A DNA stretch of 64,000 nucleotides from AWTP1-13 sp033764875 (GTDB lineage: Bacteria; Pseudomonadota; Alphaproteobacteria; Rhizobiales; Hyphomicrobiaceae), in assembly GCA_033764875.1 (NCBI GenBank), contig JANRIO010000037.1, positions 1 to 64,000 on the forward strand, given 5' to 3'. Below, piece by piece: positions 38,879 to 47,480 of the stretch. The position numbers and the translations under genes are program-made. Under the pieces are notes generated by a model that worked only from the letters and a program-made list of their open reading frames with translations, was not told the DNA's origin and did no database searches. Numbering within the stretch: position 1 is the stretch's first letter; each line of letters starts with the position of its first letter.

Positions 38879-39284
38879 CGGGCATCCGCCGGGCGCCGTC
38901 GCTTGGCTCGTGGCCCTCGTGAGCCTGCTGTTGCCGTGGGCCGGCATCGGGCTGATCGTGGCCGGCGCCTGGCGCATGGCCAGCTTCGGCAGAGGCGAGG
39001 CGTGGATCATCGTGGCCGGCGCGGCGCTGATCGTGCTCGACGTGCTAATCGACTTCGTCTGGGCCCATCCGGCCGTCTCGCCCTCCGACGAGCCCGAGCT
39101 CAACCGCCGTGCCGCCCAGCTCAAGGGCCGCCGTCTCAGGCTTGAAGCTCCCATCGAGGGCGGCCGCGGCATCGTGCGCTGTGACGACACCCTGTGGCAG
39201 GTCGAGGGCCCGGATCTCCCGGCAGGTTGCGACGTTCAGGTGGTGGGCGTCGCAGGTATGCTGCTGCGGGTCGAGCCGATATAG
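38865..39284 (+). CDS. Second NfeD-like membrane protein
   Basis: A 139-residue protein with two membrane helices (AVAWLVALVSLLLPWAGIGL and EAWIIVAGAALIVLDVLIDF) and a C-terminal domain LRLEAPIEGGRGIVRCDDTL that closely parallels VLVEVPIENGRGKVRVGDTL in the preceding NfeD. It looks like a diverged duplicate. ATG 38865 overlaps the end of nfeD, suggesting translational coupling. Its own ribosome site is poor. Confidence 0.75.
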   Translation: MRPRDGHPPGAVAWLVALVSLLLPWAGIGLIVAGAWRMASFGRGEAWIIVAGAALIVLDVLIDFVWAHPAVSPSDEPELNRRAAQLKGRRLRLEAPIEGGRGIVRCDDTLWQVEGPDLPAGCDVQVVGVAGMLLRVEPI

Positions 39285-39334
39285 TTCGCAACTGCCGAGA
39301 AGGAATCGCGTCCAGAGAGAATGGAGCCCCGCAT

Positions 39335-39625
39335 ATGGCGCAAGCCGAGGTCGCCGTCACCCGCGAGAGCAACCGTTACGTCGCCAGGATCGACGGCATC
39401 GACGCCGAGGCCGAGCTCACCTTTCGCCCCGGTCCCGGCGGCTCGGTCGTCGCCGCCCACACCGGCGTGCCGGAGGCGTTTCGGGGGCGGGGCATCGGCC
39501 GCATCCTCGTCATGCGCATGATCGAGGACGCCCGCAAGGAAGGCTTCAAGATCGTGCCCGCGTGCTCCTTCGTCGACGCCGAGCGCCGCAAGCATCCCGA
39601 GTGGTCCGACGTCTTTGTCAGCTAG
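39335..39625 (+). CDS. Small GNAT-like N-acetyltransferase (YjdJ/COG2388 type)
   Basis: A 96-residue protein with the reduced GNAT fold: RYVARIDGIDAEAELTFRP, then VVAAHTGVPEAFRGRGIGRI, the acetyl-CoA pyrophosphate loop (RGRGIG), and EDARKEGFKIVPACSFVDA ending HPEWSDVF. These single-domain proteins have no established substrate. GGAG lies about 11 bp ahead of ATG 39335. Not obviously linked to its neighbours. Confidence 0.85.
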   Translation: MAQAEVAVTRESNRYVARIDGIDAEAELTFRPGPGGSVVAAHTGVPEAFRGRGIGRILVMRMIEDARKEGFKIVPACSFVDAERRKHPEWSDVFVS

Positions 39626-39783
39626 CTGTCAGGTTCGGCGCGCCCGCGCCGCCGTTGCGCCATGAACCTCGGTGCTTAGTCCCGAGCCGGACGCGCAGCA
39701 GGTTGCGCACCGGAGAATTCACGGCGCATTCATGCCGCCTGACGCACTGTCTCACACGGTTCAACTCTCGGAGATCTGCCCCC

Positions 39784-40044
39784 GTGACGATTCTCTCCAG
39801 CCGCCTCCTGGGAATGACGGTCGCCGCCGCGGCGCTCGCTCTGTTCGCTGTCGGCGCCGAGGCCCAGGAAAAGAAGGCCGACGTCAAGGCCGCAAAGAAG
39901 CCGGCCGTGTGCAACAGCTTGAAGGATCAGACGGCGTGCGACGCACGCAGCGACTGCAGTTGGGTCGCGGAAAGCAAGGACGCCAAGGGCAAGATCAAGC
40001 GCAAGGCCTACTGCCGCGCCAAGCCCGCACCGAAGAAGAAGTGA
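39784..40044 (+). CDS. Small secreted basic cysteine protein, first of a tandem pair
   Basis: An 86-residue protein of unknown role. It has a signal peptide (LLGMTVAAAALALFAVGAEA-QE), a Lys/Ala-rich linker and a compact domain with four cysteines: VCNSLKDQTACDARSDCSWV and the final KRKAYCRAKPAPKKK. The start GTG 39784 follows CGGAGATC by 7 bp. The next gene encodes a paralogue with the same cysteine pattern and nearly the same tail. Even cysteine number and export suggest two disulfides. Confidence 0.8.
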   Translation: MTILSSRLLGMTVAAAALALFAVGAEAQEKKADVKAAKKPAVCNSLKDQTACDARSDCSWVAESKDAKGKIKRKAYCRAKPAPKKK

Positions 40045-40074
40045 GGCGGGCGGTTTTCCGCACTCCCGATCTCG

Positions 40075-40100
40075 CCGCGGAAGAGCGCCTCCGCGGTTTA
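40075..40100 (+). terminator. Possible terminator between the tandem small genes
   Basis: CCGCGGA (40075-40081) and TCCGCGG (40090-40096) form a 7-bp stem with an 8-base loop, followed by TTTA. It lies between the two paralogous genes; the T run is short. Confidence 0.35.
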
Positions 40101-40162
40101 GTCATGGGAAGCAATCGTCGCCTGCGCCATACTCTCCTCGATTCGCTACGGAGGGACTTCCA

Positions 40163-40438
40163 GTGTCCAAGAGCATGCTCTCGCGGTCCCTGACCGCACT
40201 CGCAACGGCAGCCTTCCTCGTCACCGCCGGCGTGGGCACCGTCGCCCTTGCCCAGGAGAAGAAGGCGACGACGCCGAAGACCACGGCCCCCAAGACGCCG
40301 TCGGCGTGCAAGGGCCTGGCCGAGACCGCCTGCAAGGACAAGGCGACCGTGTGCACCTGGGTCAAGGCGAGCAAGGGCAAGGACGGCAAGGAGCGCAAGG
40401 CCTACTGCCGCGCCAAGCCCGCGCCGAAGAGCAAGTAG
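40163..40438 (+). CDS. Small secreted basic cysteine protein, second of the pair
   Basis: A 91-residue paralogue of the preceding gene. Signal peptide (ALATAAFLVTAGVGTVALA-QE), a threonine/lysine/proline linker (KKATTPKTTAPKTPSA), then the four-cysteine domain ACKGLAETACKDKATVCTWV and the tail KERKAYCRAKPAPKSK. The start GTG 40163 has GGAGGGA 7 bp upstream. The linker is less conserved than the cysteine domain, which suggests that the domain is the functional part. No known family was recognised. Confidence 0.8.
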   Translation: MSKSMLSRSLTALATAAFLVTAGVGTVALAQEKKATTPKTTAPKTPSACKGLAETACKDKATVCTWVKASKGKDGKERKAYCRAKPAPKSK

Positions 40439-40525
40439 CCCGCTGCCGCGGACCGCTGACCACGCCTCCGCTGGCACCTCTGCGGTACCATGCGGGCGGC
40501 GAGCCTGCCGCTGCGCGAGGGCTCC

Positions 40526-40876
40526 ATGATCGCCGTCATCTTCGAGGTCTGGCCGGCCGACGGCCAGCGTGACGCATACCTCGACGATGCCGCAAGGCTG
40601 CGGCCGGCGCTCGAGGCGATGGACGGCTTCATCTCCGTCGAGCGGTTCCAGAGTCTCACCGATCCCGGCAAGATGCTGTCGCTGTCGATCTGGCGGGACG
40701 AGGCGGCGGTCGCCGGCTGGCGCCGCCACATCGGCCATCGCGGCGTGCAGAGGCTCGGCCGCGAGGGCGTGTTCAAGGACTACCGGATCCGCGTCGCGAG
40801 CGTGCTGCGCGACTACGCGCTGCTTGAGCGCCGCGACGAGGCACCGGCCGACAGCAAGCAGGCGCTCGGCGCCTGA
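40526..40876 (+). CDS. Antibiotic biosynthesis monooxygenase (ABM)-like protein
   Basis: A 116-residue dimeric alpha/beta barrel protein of the ABM type: IAVIFEVWPADGQRDAYLDD, GFISVERFQSLTDPGKMLSL, SIWRDEAAVAGWRRHIGHRG. Small members are heme- or quinone-linked monooxygenases, or of unknown role. GAGGG lies 5 bp before ATG 40526, preferred over an upstream in-frame start. No partner gene indicates a substrate. Confidence 0.83.
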   Translation: MIAVIFEVWPADGQRDAYLDDAARLRPALEAMDGFISVERFQSLTDPGKMLSLSIWRDEAAVAGWRRHIGHRGVQRLGREGVFKDYRIRVASVLRDYALLERRDEAPADSKQALGA

Positions 40877-41047
40877 GCCGCCTCCGGAGCTGTCCAACTG
40901 GGCTCTTCAGAACGCCGCAACGGCAGGGGGCCGCGCCATCACCAGATCGAGCCGCAAGGGCAGGCGAGTGTGGTGCGCCCTCAAAAAACAACCGGCGGAA
41001 GAGGCATCTCCCACCGGTGCGGTCAGCGCAAAGCCTGTGTGGCTGGA

Positions 41048-41218
41048 TCAGTGTCGCGGCTTCAGCCGGTTCATCTCGTCCTTGATGCGCAATTTCTCTT
41101 TCTTCAACTTGGCGATCCGGGCGTCATCGGATCCGGGTCTCGACAGCTCTTCCTGGATCTTCGTTTCCAGCACACGATGCTTTTCGGAAAGCTCTGCGAT
41201 ATGTGCAGCTAATGACAT
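41048..41218 (-). CDS. DUF465 (YdcH-like) small coiled-coil protein
   Basis: A 56-residue, highly charged helical protein: AHIAELSEKHRVLETKIQEE and AKLKKEKLRIKDEMNRLK. It matches the DUF465/YdcH family, of unknown function. ATG 41218 has a strong AGGAGGG site 6 bp upstream. A second family member on the plus strand starts 260 bp away, divergent from this one. Confidence 0.87.
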   Translation of the reverse strand: MSLAAHIAELSEKHRVLETKIQEELSRPGSDDARIAKLKKEKLRIKDEMNRLKPRH

Positions 41219-41478
41219 TAGGGCCCTCCTGGTGGAGTTGAAGCGTTTCAAGACTGCCATGGGCCTGTCGCGTTGTCTAATCTCTCAGCCCGCTGAAGGC
41301 CGCTCAATTATTGCGACGGTCAAGTAATCATCATGCCAATGATTAGAGCTTTAACTTTTCAAACAACGACTTAGAACGAATTTATGCACAGGCTTGCGCT
41401 CGCCTCCCGGTTGAGGCAAAAGGAGCCGCCTCGAACTGAAGGTGCAGGCGGCTTCGCGGTAGAGAGCCACCAGGGCCG

Positions 41479-41688
41479 ATGCAGCAGAAACCAGACGAGA
41501 GAGCCTTGCGCGAGCAGCTCGCGCTTCTTCGCGCCGAGCATCGCGACCTCGACGAGCAGATCGCGGCGCACGAGCAGACGCTCCTGGCCGATCAGCTTCT
41601 CGTCCGGCGCCTCAAGAAGCGCAAGCTCGCGCTCAAAGACCAGATCACCTCCCTCGAGGACCAGCTTCTCCCCGACATCATCGCCTGA
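41479..41688 (+). CDS. DUF465 (YdcH-like) small coiled-coil protein, second copy
   Basis: A 69-residue helical protein: EQLALLRAEHRDLDEQIAAH, then LLVRRLKKRKLALKDQITSL. The repeated RxEHxxLD...LKKxKLxLKD pattern is that of DUF465. It lies 126 bp before purE, the usual alphaproteobacterial position. The 260-bp divergent spacer between the two copies contains an AT-rich block near 41300-41380 that probably holds both promoters. Confidence 0.85.
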   Translation: MQQKPDERALREQLALLRAEHRDLDEQIAAHEQTLLADQLLVRRLKKRKLALKDQITSLEDQLLPDIIA

Positions 41689-41814
41689 GAGCGGCCGGAG
41701 CGTGAGTTCTGGCTTGCATCGGCAGCCCGGCTCCATTCTAACCTGTCTCTTTCCGGTGCCGGCGCGCGCCGGAGCCCGGCTGAAGGATCGCAACGTCCAG
41801 GAATGCCACCTGAA

Positions 41815-42327
41815 ATGTCCAAGGACACCGCCAAGCAGCCGCTCGTCGGCATCATCATGGGCAGCCTGTCGGACTGGCCCACGATGAAGCGCGCAGCCGA
41901 CGTGCTCGAGGAGCTGAAGGTGCCCTTCGAGGCCAAGGTGGTGTCTGCGCACCGGACGCCCGACCGGCTCTACGAGTACGCCAAGACGGCCAGGCAGCGC
42001 GGCCTCAAGGTGATCATCGCTGGCGCTGGCGGCGCCGCCCATCTGCCGGGCATGGCCGCCTCCATGACGACGCTGCCGGTGCTGGGCGTGCCTGTCGTGA
42101 GCAAGGCGCTCGCGGGCCAGGACAGCCTCCTGTCCATCGTGCAGATGCCGGCCGGCGTTCCCGTCGGCACTCTGGCCATCGGCGAGCCCGGTGCCCACAA
42201 CGCGGCCCTTTTGGCGGCGCAGATCCTGGCGCTGAGCGACGACGTCCTGGGCGGCCGGCTCGAGGCGCTGCGCGCCAGGCAGACTGCCGCGGTGCCCGAG
42301 GCGCCCCGCCCCGAGGCAGAGGGCTAG
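41815..42327 (+). CDS. purE: N5-carboxyaminoimidazole ribonucleotide mutase
   Basis: A 170-residue class I PurE converting N5-CAIR to CAIR in purine synthesis. VGIIMGSLSDWPTMKRAADV, VVSAHRTPDRLYEYA with the catalytic histidine, IAGAGGAAHLPGMAA and GEPGAHNAALLAAQIL are diagnostic. ATG 41815 is preferred; ATG 41803 has the AGGA site touching the start codon. It ends in the TAG of a dispersed repeat, with purK beginning 168 bp later. Confidence 0.96.
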   Translation: MSKDTAKQPLVGIIMGSLSDWPTMKRAADVLEELKVPFEAKVVSAHRTPDRLYEYAKTARQRGLKVIIAGAGGAAHLPGMAASMTTLPVLGVPVVSKALAGQDSLLSIVQMPAGVPVGTLAIGEPGAHNAALLAAQILALSDDVLGGRLEALRARQTAAVPEAPRPEAEG

Positions 42328-42490
42328 CGTGATGATCGAGAAGCGCGCCGGAGCTCTGGGCATGGTCGGGAGCGAGTTTCCCGATCTTAATCTCACGAGC
42401 AAGCCGATGAGTCCCGTGTCCCTTGTGAGTCTGACGTTCGCCCGGGACGCTGGCGGCAAGGGTATGCAAACTTCGGCACCGGGACACTAG
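42324..42490. repeat. CTAGTGT...ACACTAG spacer repeat, copy 2
   Basis: A 167-bp spacer between purE and purK bounded by CTAGCGTGATGATCGAGA (42324-42341) and CGGGACACTAG (42480-42490). Sixteen of the first 18 bases match copy 1 at 19442, and the right ends are identical over 11 bp. It again begins at the stop codon of one gene and ends just ahead of the next start. Confidence 0.6.
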
Positions 42491-42494
42491 GCGC

Positions 42495-43586
42495 GTGTCC
42501 GCTCCGCTTCCGCCAGGCGCCACCATCGGCATTCTGGGCAGTGGCCAGCTGGGCCGCATGCTGGCCATGGCGGCCGCCCGCATCGGTCTCAGGACGCACA
42601 TCTATTGCCCCGAGAGCGGCCCGGCCTTCGATGTCGCCACCCGCGCCACCCGCGCCAGCTTCCAGGATCCCGAGGCGCTGGCCGCCTTCGCCCGCGAGGT
42701 CGATGTCGTCACCTACGAGTTCGAGAACGTCGCCGGCGAGACTGCGCGCCTGCTTGCCCCCCATGTCGCCCTGCGCCCGTCGCCGCGCGCCCTCGAGGTG
42801 GCGCAGGACCGGCTCGAGGAGAAGACCTTCGTTGCGGCCCTCGGCTTTCCCGTCGCGCCCTTCAGCGCCGTGGCGAGCCTCGCCGATCTGGAGACCGCCC
42901 GCAGCCGCCTCGGGACCGGATCGATCCTCAAGACGCGCCGGCTCGGCTACGACGGCAAGGGTCAGGTGCGCCTTGCCGAGGGGGTCGATGCGGCCACCGC
43001 CTGGCGCGCCGTCGCCGAGGTCCCGAGCGTGCTCGAGGGCCTGGTCGCCTTCGAGTGCGAGGTCTCCGTTCTGGTCGCCCGCGGCATCGACGGCGCCATC
43101 GCCTACTACGACATTCCGCGCAACACCCATGCCGGTGGCATCCTCCGCCGCAGCGAGGTCCCCTGCGGCCTGCCCGAGGCGGATCTGGCCCGTGCCCGCG
43201 AGATCGCCGCCGGCATCGCCCGCGCCCTCGACTACGTCGGCGTGCTCGCCGTCGAGATGTTCCACCTGGGGGCCGGCGTGGCGCTGGCCGATCGCCTCGT
43301 CGTCAACGAGATCGCGCCCCGCGTGCACAACAGCGGCCATTGGACGATCGAGGCGTGCGGCATCTCCCAGTTCGAGAACCACATCCGCGCCGTGGCCGGC
43401 TGGCCGCTGGGCGCCACGCGCCGCCACGCCGACGCCGTGATGCTCAACCTGATCGGCCCCGAGGCGAACGACTGGCCGCGGCTGGCCGCCGACCCCGACG
43501 CGTGCCTGCACCTCTACGGCAAGAACGAGGCGCGCGAGGGCCGCAAGATGGGCCACGTCACCTATCTCAAGCCGATGCGTACCTGA
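42495..43586 (+). CDS. purK: N5-carboxyaminoimidazole ribonucleotide synthase
   Basis: A 363-residue ATP-grasp enzyme that carboxylates AIR to N5-CAIR, the step before PurE. GSGQLGRMLAMAA near residue 13, TYEFENVAGETARLL, the ATP-binding ILKTRRLGYDGKGQVRL and FECEVSVLVAR, then NEIAPRVHNSGHWTIEAC are all present. The start is GTG 42495; the ribosome site is weak. Same operon direction as purE. Confidence 0.96.
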   Translation: MSAPLPPGATIGILGSGQLGRMLAMAAARIGLRTHIYCPESGPAFDVATRATRASFQDPEALAAFAREVDVVTYEFENVAGETARLLAPHVALRPSPRALEVAQDRLEEKTFVAALGFPVAPFSAVASLADLETARSRLGTGSILKTRRLGYDGKGQVRLAEGVDAATAWRAVAEVPSVLEGLVAFECEVSVLVARGIDGAIAYYDIPRNTHAGGILRRSEVPCGLPEADLARAREIAAGIARALDYVGVLAVEMFHLGAGVALADRLVVNEIAPRVHNSGHWTIEACGISQFENHIRAVAGWPLGATRRHADAVMLNLIGPEANDWPRLAADPDACLHLYGKNEAREGRKMGHVTYLKPMRT

Positions 43587-43601
43587 GCGCGGGACACGCC
43601 G

Positions 43602-44390
43602 ATGCTGACCGCCCACGTGGACGGACGCGCGATCGAATACCGCATGATCCCGGGCGATGTCGTGTCGCGGCCGACGCTCGTCTTCCTGCACGAGGGGCTG
43701 GGCTGCGCCGCGCTGTGGCGCGACTTTCCCGACAAGGTCGCAGGCCGGCTCGGGGCCCGCACGCTGGTCTATTCGCGCTTCGGCTATGGCGCCTCCGACG
43801 GCCTCCCAGGCAAGCGCGAGCCCGGCTTCATGCACGAGGAGGCGCTGCACGTGCTGCCCCGGCTCCTCGACCGGCTCGGCGTCGACGCCCCGGTCCTGGT
43901 CGGCCACTCCGACGGCGCCTCCATCGCGCTGATCCACGCCGGCCTGGCGCAACGGCCGGTGACGGGCGTCGCGGTGCTCGCCCCGCACGTCTTCGTGGAG
44001 CAGGTCACGGTCGACAGCATCGCCGACATCCGCGCCAAGTATCTGTCGGCCGGGCACGAGGCGAGCGGCCTCAGGACGCGGCTGTCCAGGTATCACGCCC
44101 GCGTCGACGATGCCTTCCTGGGCTGGGCCGACATCTGGCTCGATCCGCGCTTCCGGGACTGGTCCATCGAGGATGCGATCCCGAGCATCGCGGCACCCGT
44201 GCTGGTCGTCCAGGGCCGCCAGGACGAGTACGGCACCCTCGCCCAGCTCGACCGCATCGCGCAGGCTGCCCGCGTCCCCGTCACCCGCCTGGAGCTCGAC
44301 GCCTGCGGGCATGCCCCGCACCGCGACCAGGAGCAGGCGGTCATCGACGCGATCGTCACATTCGTGCAGGGCCTGGCCGTCGCCGGCTGA
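43602..44390 (+). CDS. Alpha/beta-fold hydrolase
   Basis: A 262-residue cytoplasmic alpha/beta hydrolase. The oxyanion region is LVFLHEGLGCAALWRDFP, the nucleophile elbow VLVGHSDGASIALIHAG places Ser near residue 105, the acid is in VQGRQDEYGT and the His in LDACGHAPHRD. Substrate unknown. It begins 15 bp after purK, probably in the same transcript, but no role in purine synthesis is implied. Confidence 0.85.
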   Translation: MLTAHVDGRAIEYRMIPGDVVSRPTLVFLHEGLGCAALWRDFPDKVAGRLGARTLVYSRFGYGASDGLPGKREPGFMHEEALHVLPRLLDRLGVDAPVLVGHSDGASIALIHAGLAQRPVTGVAVLAPHVFVEQVTVDSIADIRAKYLSAGHEASGLRTRLSRYHARVDDAFLGWADIWLDPRFRDWSIEDAIPSIAAPVLVVQGRQDEYGTLAQLDRIAQAARVPVTRLELDACGHAPHRDQEQAVIDAIVTFVQGLAVAG

Positions 44391-44435
44391 TCGTCGCCGG
44401 CGTCCCTTGGCCTTGCGGCAGGCGCTGGCGCGGCC

Positions 44436-46349
44436 TCAGAAGTCCTGCCAGTCGTCGCTCTCCGGCACTGGCTTGCGGGCGACCGCGGCCCCGCCGCGCG
44501 CCATCGGCCTTGCGGCCACCCTGGCCGGGCCTCTGGGCGCCGCCTCCACCCGCGGGCGCTCCGCGGGTGCCGCCGCTGCCACGCGGAACTCCGAGACCAG
44601 CTCGTTGAGCCTGTGAGCCTCGTTGGCGAGCGTGTGGCTCGCAGCCGTCGTCTCCTCGACCATGGCTGCATTCTGCTGCGTCGCCTGATCCATCTGGTTG
44701 ATGGCCGTATTGATCTCCTGCAGGCCGGTCGCCTGCTCCTGGGCCCCCGAGGCGATATCGATCACGACGGCTGCAATGTCCGTGACCTGCACCAGGATGC
44801 GCTCCAGCGCCTGGCCCGTCTGGGCGACGAGGTCGACGCCCTCCGCCACCTGGCTGCTCGACGCCGAGATCAGCGCCTTGATCTCCTTGGCGGCCTCGGC
44901 CGAGCGCTGGGCGAGCGCACGCACCTCGGAGGCGACCACCGCAAAGCCGCGGCCCGCCTCGCCCGCCCGCGCCGCCTCGACGCCGGCATTGAGCGCGAGC
45001 AGGTTGGTCTGGAAGGCGATCTCGTCGATGACGGCGATGATCTGGTTGATCTGCTGGGCGCTCTTCTCGATGTTGCCCATCGCCTCGACGGTCCTGCGCA
45101 CCACGTGGCCGGCTTTCTCGGCATCCGTCTTGGCAACCGACACGACATCGCGGGCATGCCCGGCGCCTTCGGCAGCCTTCTTGCCGGTCGCGGTGATCTC
45201 GTCGAGGGCCGCCGCGGTCTGCTCCAGGCTTGCGGCCTGCTGCTCGGTGCGCCGCGACAGGTCGTCGGCGGAGACGGTGACCTCGCGGCTGCTCGCGCCG
45301 ATCGTGTTGGCGCTGCCGTTCACGGCCCCGAGTGCGGCCGCGAGCGCGTCCATCGCGGCGTTGAAGTCGCTCTGCAGCTTGGCGTAGGCCTCGGGCAGAG
45401 ACTGCGTCAGGCGATAGGTGAGGTCCTTGGCGGCCAGGCGCGACAGGCCGGTGCCGATCGAATCGGAGACCAGCGCCCTTTCGTCGGCGATCGCCTGGTC
45501 CAGGGCTGCGCGGCTGCGCGCCTCGTCCTCCCGCCGGCGCGCCTCCGCGGCCTCCCGGTCGCGGTCTGCGGCCAGGAGCTGGCTCCTGAAGGCCTCGACG
45601 GCCTTGCCGATGTCGCCGAGCTCGTCCTCGCGGTCGCAACCGAACACGCGATTGCGCAGATTGCCCTGCGCCATCGCCACGATGCTGCCGCGGATCTCGC
45701 CGATGGGCCTCGACACGCCGCGCGTGACGAGGAACCAGCCCACCAGGATGCCGAGGACCGGAAGGGCCACGACGACGAGAAGCGTATTGTAGAAGCGCCT
45801 CTCCTGCGCGTCCGCCTCAGGCGTCTGCTTCTCGGCATAGTCCCCGTAGCGCTTGCTCAACTGGCTGATGCTGTCGTTCAGCGCCTTGCGGTTGGCGCGA
45901 TTGCTGTCGTTGTCGCCGATGGCACGGCCTGCCGGGATCGACACCGTTTCGGCGACCCGCACCAGCTCTGAGCGCAGCTTGACGAACTCGCGCACCCTGT
46001 TCTGCAGCTCGGCGACTTGCGCGCGCTCGCTGGCAAGCGCGTCCTTGGCGAGGGTTGCCGTCACCACCTCCAGGTTCTTCAGCGACGCCAGCAGTCCTTT
46101 GGCGAACTGGCTTGCCTGCGACCAGTCTGCGGACATGTAGATGCCGCGCGAATCCATGACGGCCGCGTAGACGATCTGATTGATGCGCTCGATGAGGACC
46201 TGGTCGCTCTTGGTCCGGATGACCAGCTCGTCGAGCCGGCTCTTCTCCGATGCCGCCTGGTACAGGAAGTACGATCCGATCAGCGGCGCCATGCACGTGG
46301 CGAGCACCAGACCGATGAGCTTGTGCCGAAGTTGCAGGTTCAGTTTCAT
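44436..46349 (-). CDS. Methyl-accepting chemotaxis protein
   Basis: A 637-residue chemoreceptor. TM1 is near residues 11-30 (LIGLVLATCMAPLIGSYFLY), the periplasmic sensor of about 155 residues is mostly helical, TM2 is near 187-210 (TLLVVVALPVLGILVGWFLV), followed by HAMP (about 210-262, GVSRPIGEIRGSIVAMAQGN) and the signalling hairpin EIAFQTNLLALNAGVEAARA near 445. The C-terminus DDWQDF resembles the CheR/CheB-docking pentapeptide. The ligand is unknown; no che genes lie in the window. The ATG at 46349 gives a normal N-in membrane start. Confidence 0.93.
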   Translation of the reverse strand: MKLNLQLRHKLIGLVLATCMAPLIGSYFLYQAASEKSRLDELVIRTKSDQVLIERINQIVYAAVMDSRGIYMSADWSQASQFAKGLLASLKNLEVVTATLAKDALASERAQVAELQNRVREFVKLRSELVRVAETVSIPAGRAIGDNDSNRANRKALNDSISQLSKRYGDYAEKQTPEADAQERRFYNTLLVVVALPVLGILVGWFLVTRGVSRPIGEIRGSIVAMAQGNLRNRVFGCDREDELGDIGKAVEAFRSQLLAADRDREAAEARRREDEARSRAALDQAIADERALVSDSIGTGLSRLAAKDLTYRLTQSLPEAYAKLQSDFNAAMDALAAALGAVNGSANTIGASSREVTVSADDLSRRTEQQAASLEQTAAALDEITATGKKAAEGAGHARDVVSVAKTDAEKAGHVVRRTVEAMGNIEKSAQQINQIIAVIDEIAFQTNLLALNAGVEAARAGEAGRGFAVVASEVRALAQRSAEAAKEIKALISASSSQVAEGVDLVAQTGQALERILVQVTDIAAVVIDIASGAQEQATGLQEINTAINQMDQATQQNAAMVEETTAASHTLANEAHRLNELVSEFRVAAAAPAERPRVEAAPRGPARVAARPMARGGAAVARKPVPESDDWQDF

Positions 46350-46668
46350 CACAGGGCATCCCAGGTTGTGCATTCGCAATCGTCCGCAGTCTGCAGAGCG
46401 GGGCGCCCAAGCGCCGATCGGCAGGAAGCGGAACATCCGATTGCGGATTGATCCTCGGGTAGGAAAAGCCCAAAGCCCTTAAGAATTGATTGCAGATAAT
46501 CGAAATGCAATTCGAATTCGAATTCTGCGGTGCATGTTCATCCGACCACGGACGTTTTGCCCTATGATGGCTCGCCTCGTGGCTGGATGGCCCGGCCGGG
46601 CGTTGCAGCGGCAAGCCCCGCGTCCTCGGCCCGGCGGCGCTTGCCCGCAGCCTGGGGTGTGGGTCGCC
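46350..46668. other. Intergenic stretch upstream of the chemoreceptor
   Basis: A 319-bp spacer. It holds an AT-rich block with three tandem AATTCG-type units (46509-46526) that include the perfect palindrome GAATTCGAATTC (46514-46525), out of keeping with the GC-rich surroundings. It probably contains the chemoreceptor promoter, but no sigma boxes could be placed confidently. No gene is seen. Confidence 0.45.
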
Positions 46669-47205
46669 TCAGTGCGCCTGCGCGGGCTTGTGCGCCGCTG
46701 CCCTGTCCTGGGCCGCAGACGTGCTGGCCTGTGCCTTCCTGACGTTCTCGAGCGCCGCGTGTGCCGCATTGATCCGCCGCACCATCGTGAACAGGTACTC
46801 GAGCACCTCCGGCGGCAGCTCGGCCGCGGCGTACCGGTCCGGATGGTAGGACTTGGCCAGCGTCACATAGGCCTTGCGGATCTGCTCCGCCGTCGCGTTC
46901 GGCGGCACGCCGAGCACGGCGTAGGGGTTCAGCGGCTCGCTGCCGGCGAGCCGCGCCTTCAGGTTGATGCCCTTGGGCACGCCCAGCGGCCGCACCTCCG
47001 CGATGCGGCTCTTGGCGAGGAACGTCGCCTCCCCGCCGTAGGCCTCGAACTCCACGAAGCTGCCCGGGCCGTTGAGCACGTCCGCCAGGTTGCGGCTGGT
47101 GCCGGCTGCTACCACCTTGCCCTTCACCACCGCGCCGTCGGCCATCCGGATCTCGACCGGAATCGCCAGCGGGTTGACGCTCTCTGCGGTAAGGCGCTCG
47201 AACAT
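46669..47205 (-). CDS. J-domain protein
   Basis: A 178-residue protein with an N-terminal beta-rich region (PVEIRMADGAVVKGKVVAAG) of unknown fold and a J domain near residues 95-160: NPYAVLGVPPNATAEQIRKA then LAKSYHPDRY with the HPD tripeptide that stimulates DnaK ATPase. It lacks the Gly/Phe and zinc-finger regions of DnaJ, so it is a class C co-chaperone with an unknown client. ATG 47205 has AGGAG 10 bp upstream. Divergent from typA. Confidence 0.85.
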   Translation of the reverse strand: MFERLTAESVNPLAIPVEIRMADGAVVKGKVVAAGTSRNLADVLNGPGSFVEFEAYGGEATFLAKSRIAEVRPLGVPKGINLKARLAGSEPLNPYAVLGVPPNATAEQIRKAYVTLAKSYHPDRYAAAELPPEVLEYLFTMVRRINAAHAALENVRKAQASTSAAQDRAAAHKPAQAH

Positions 47206-47480
47206 GGCTCTGCAACTCCTACATCTCGTCCCAAATCGGGGCACGTCCCCCTTGCGGAGGATCGCACAGGCAAAGCGATGCAAAGCCCGTGCTAGTTCCG
47301 GATGGGACGGGCGAAATCGCTGCCGGAGCCCGGGCCGCGACTGGCGGAGACCGCGGAAGTGTGCTACCTCGCGGGCAACTTTTTGCACCGCAGCATGAGT
47401 TGCGGGGCGCCGATGCCCGTGCCGGCCATGCCGGACGGGCCTCCCCAGGACCCGATCCCGACCCCAGGACCCCCCTTCCG

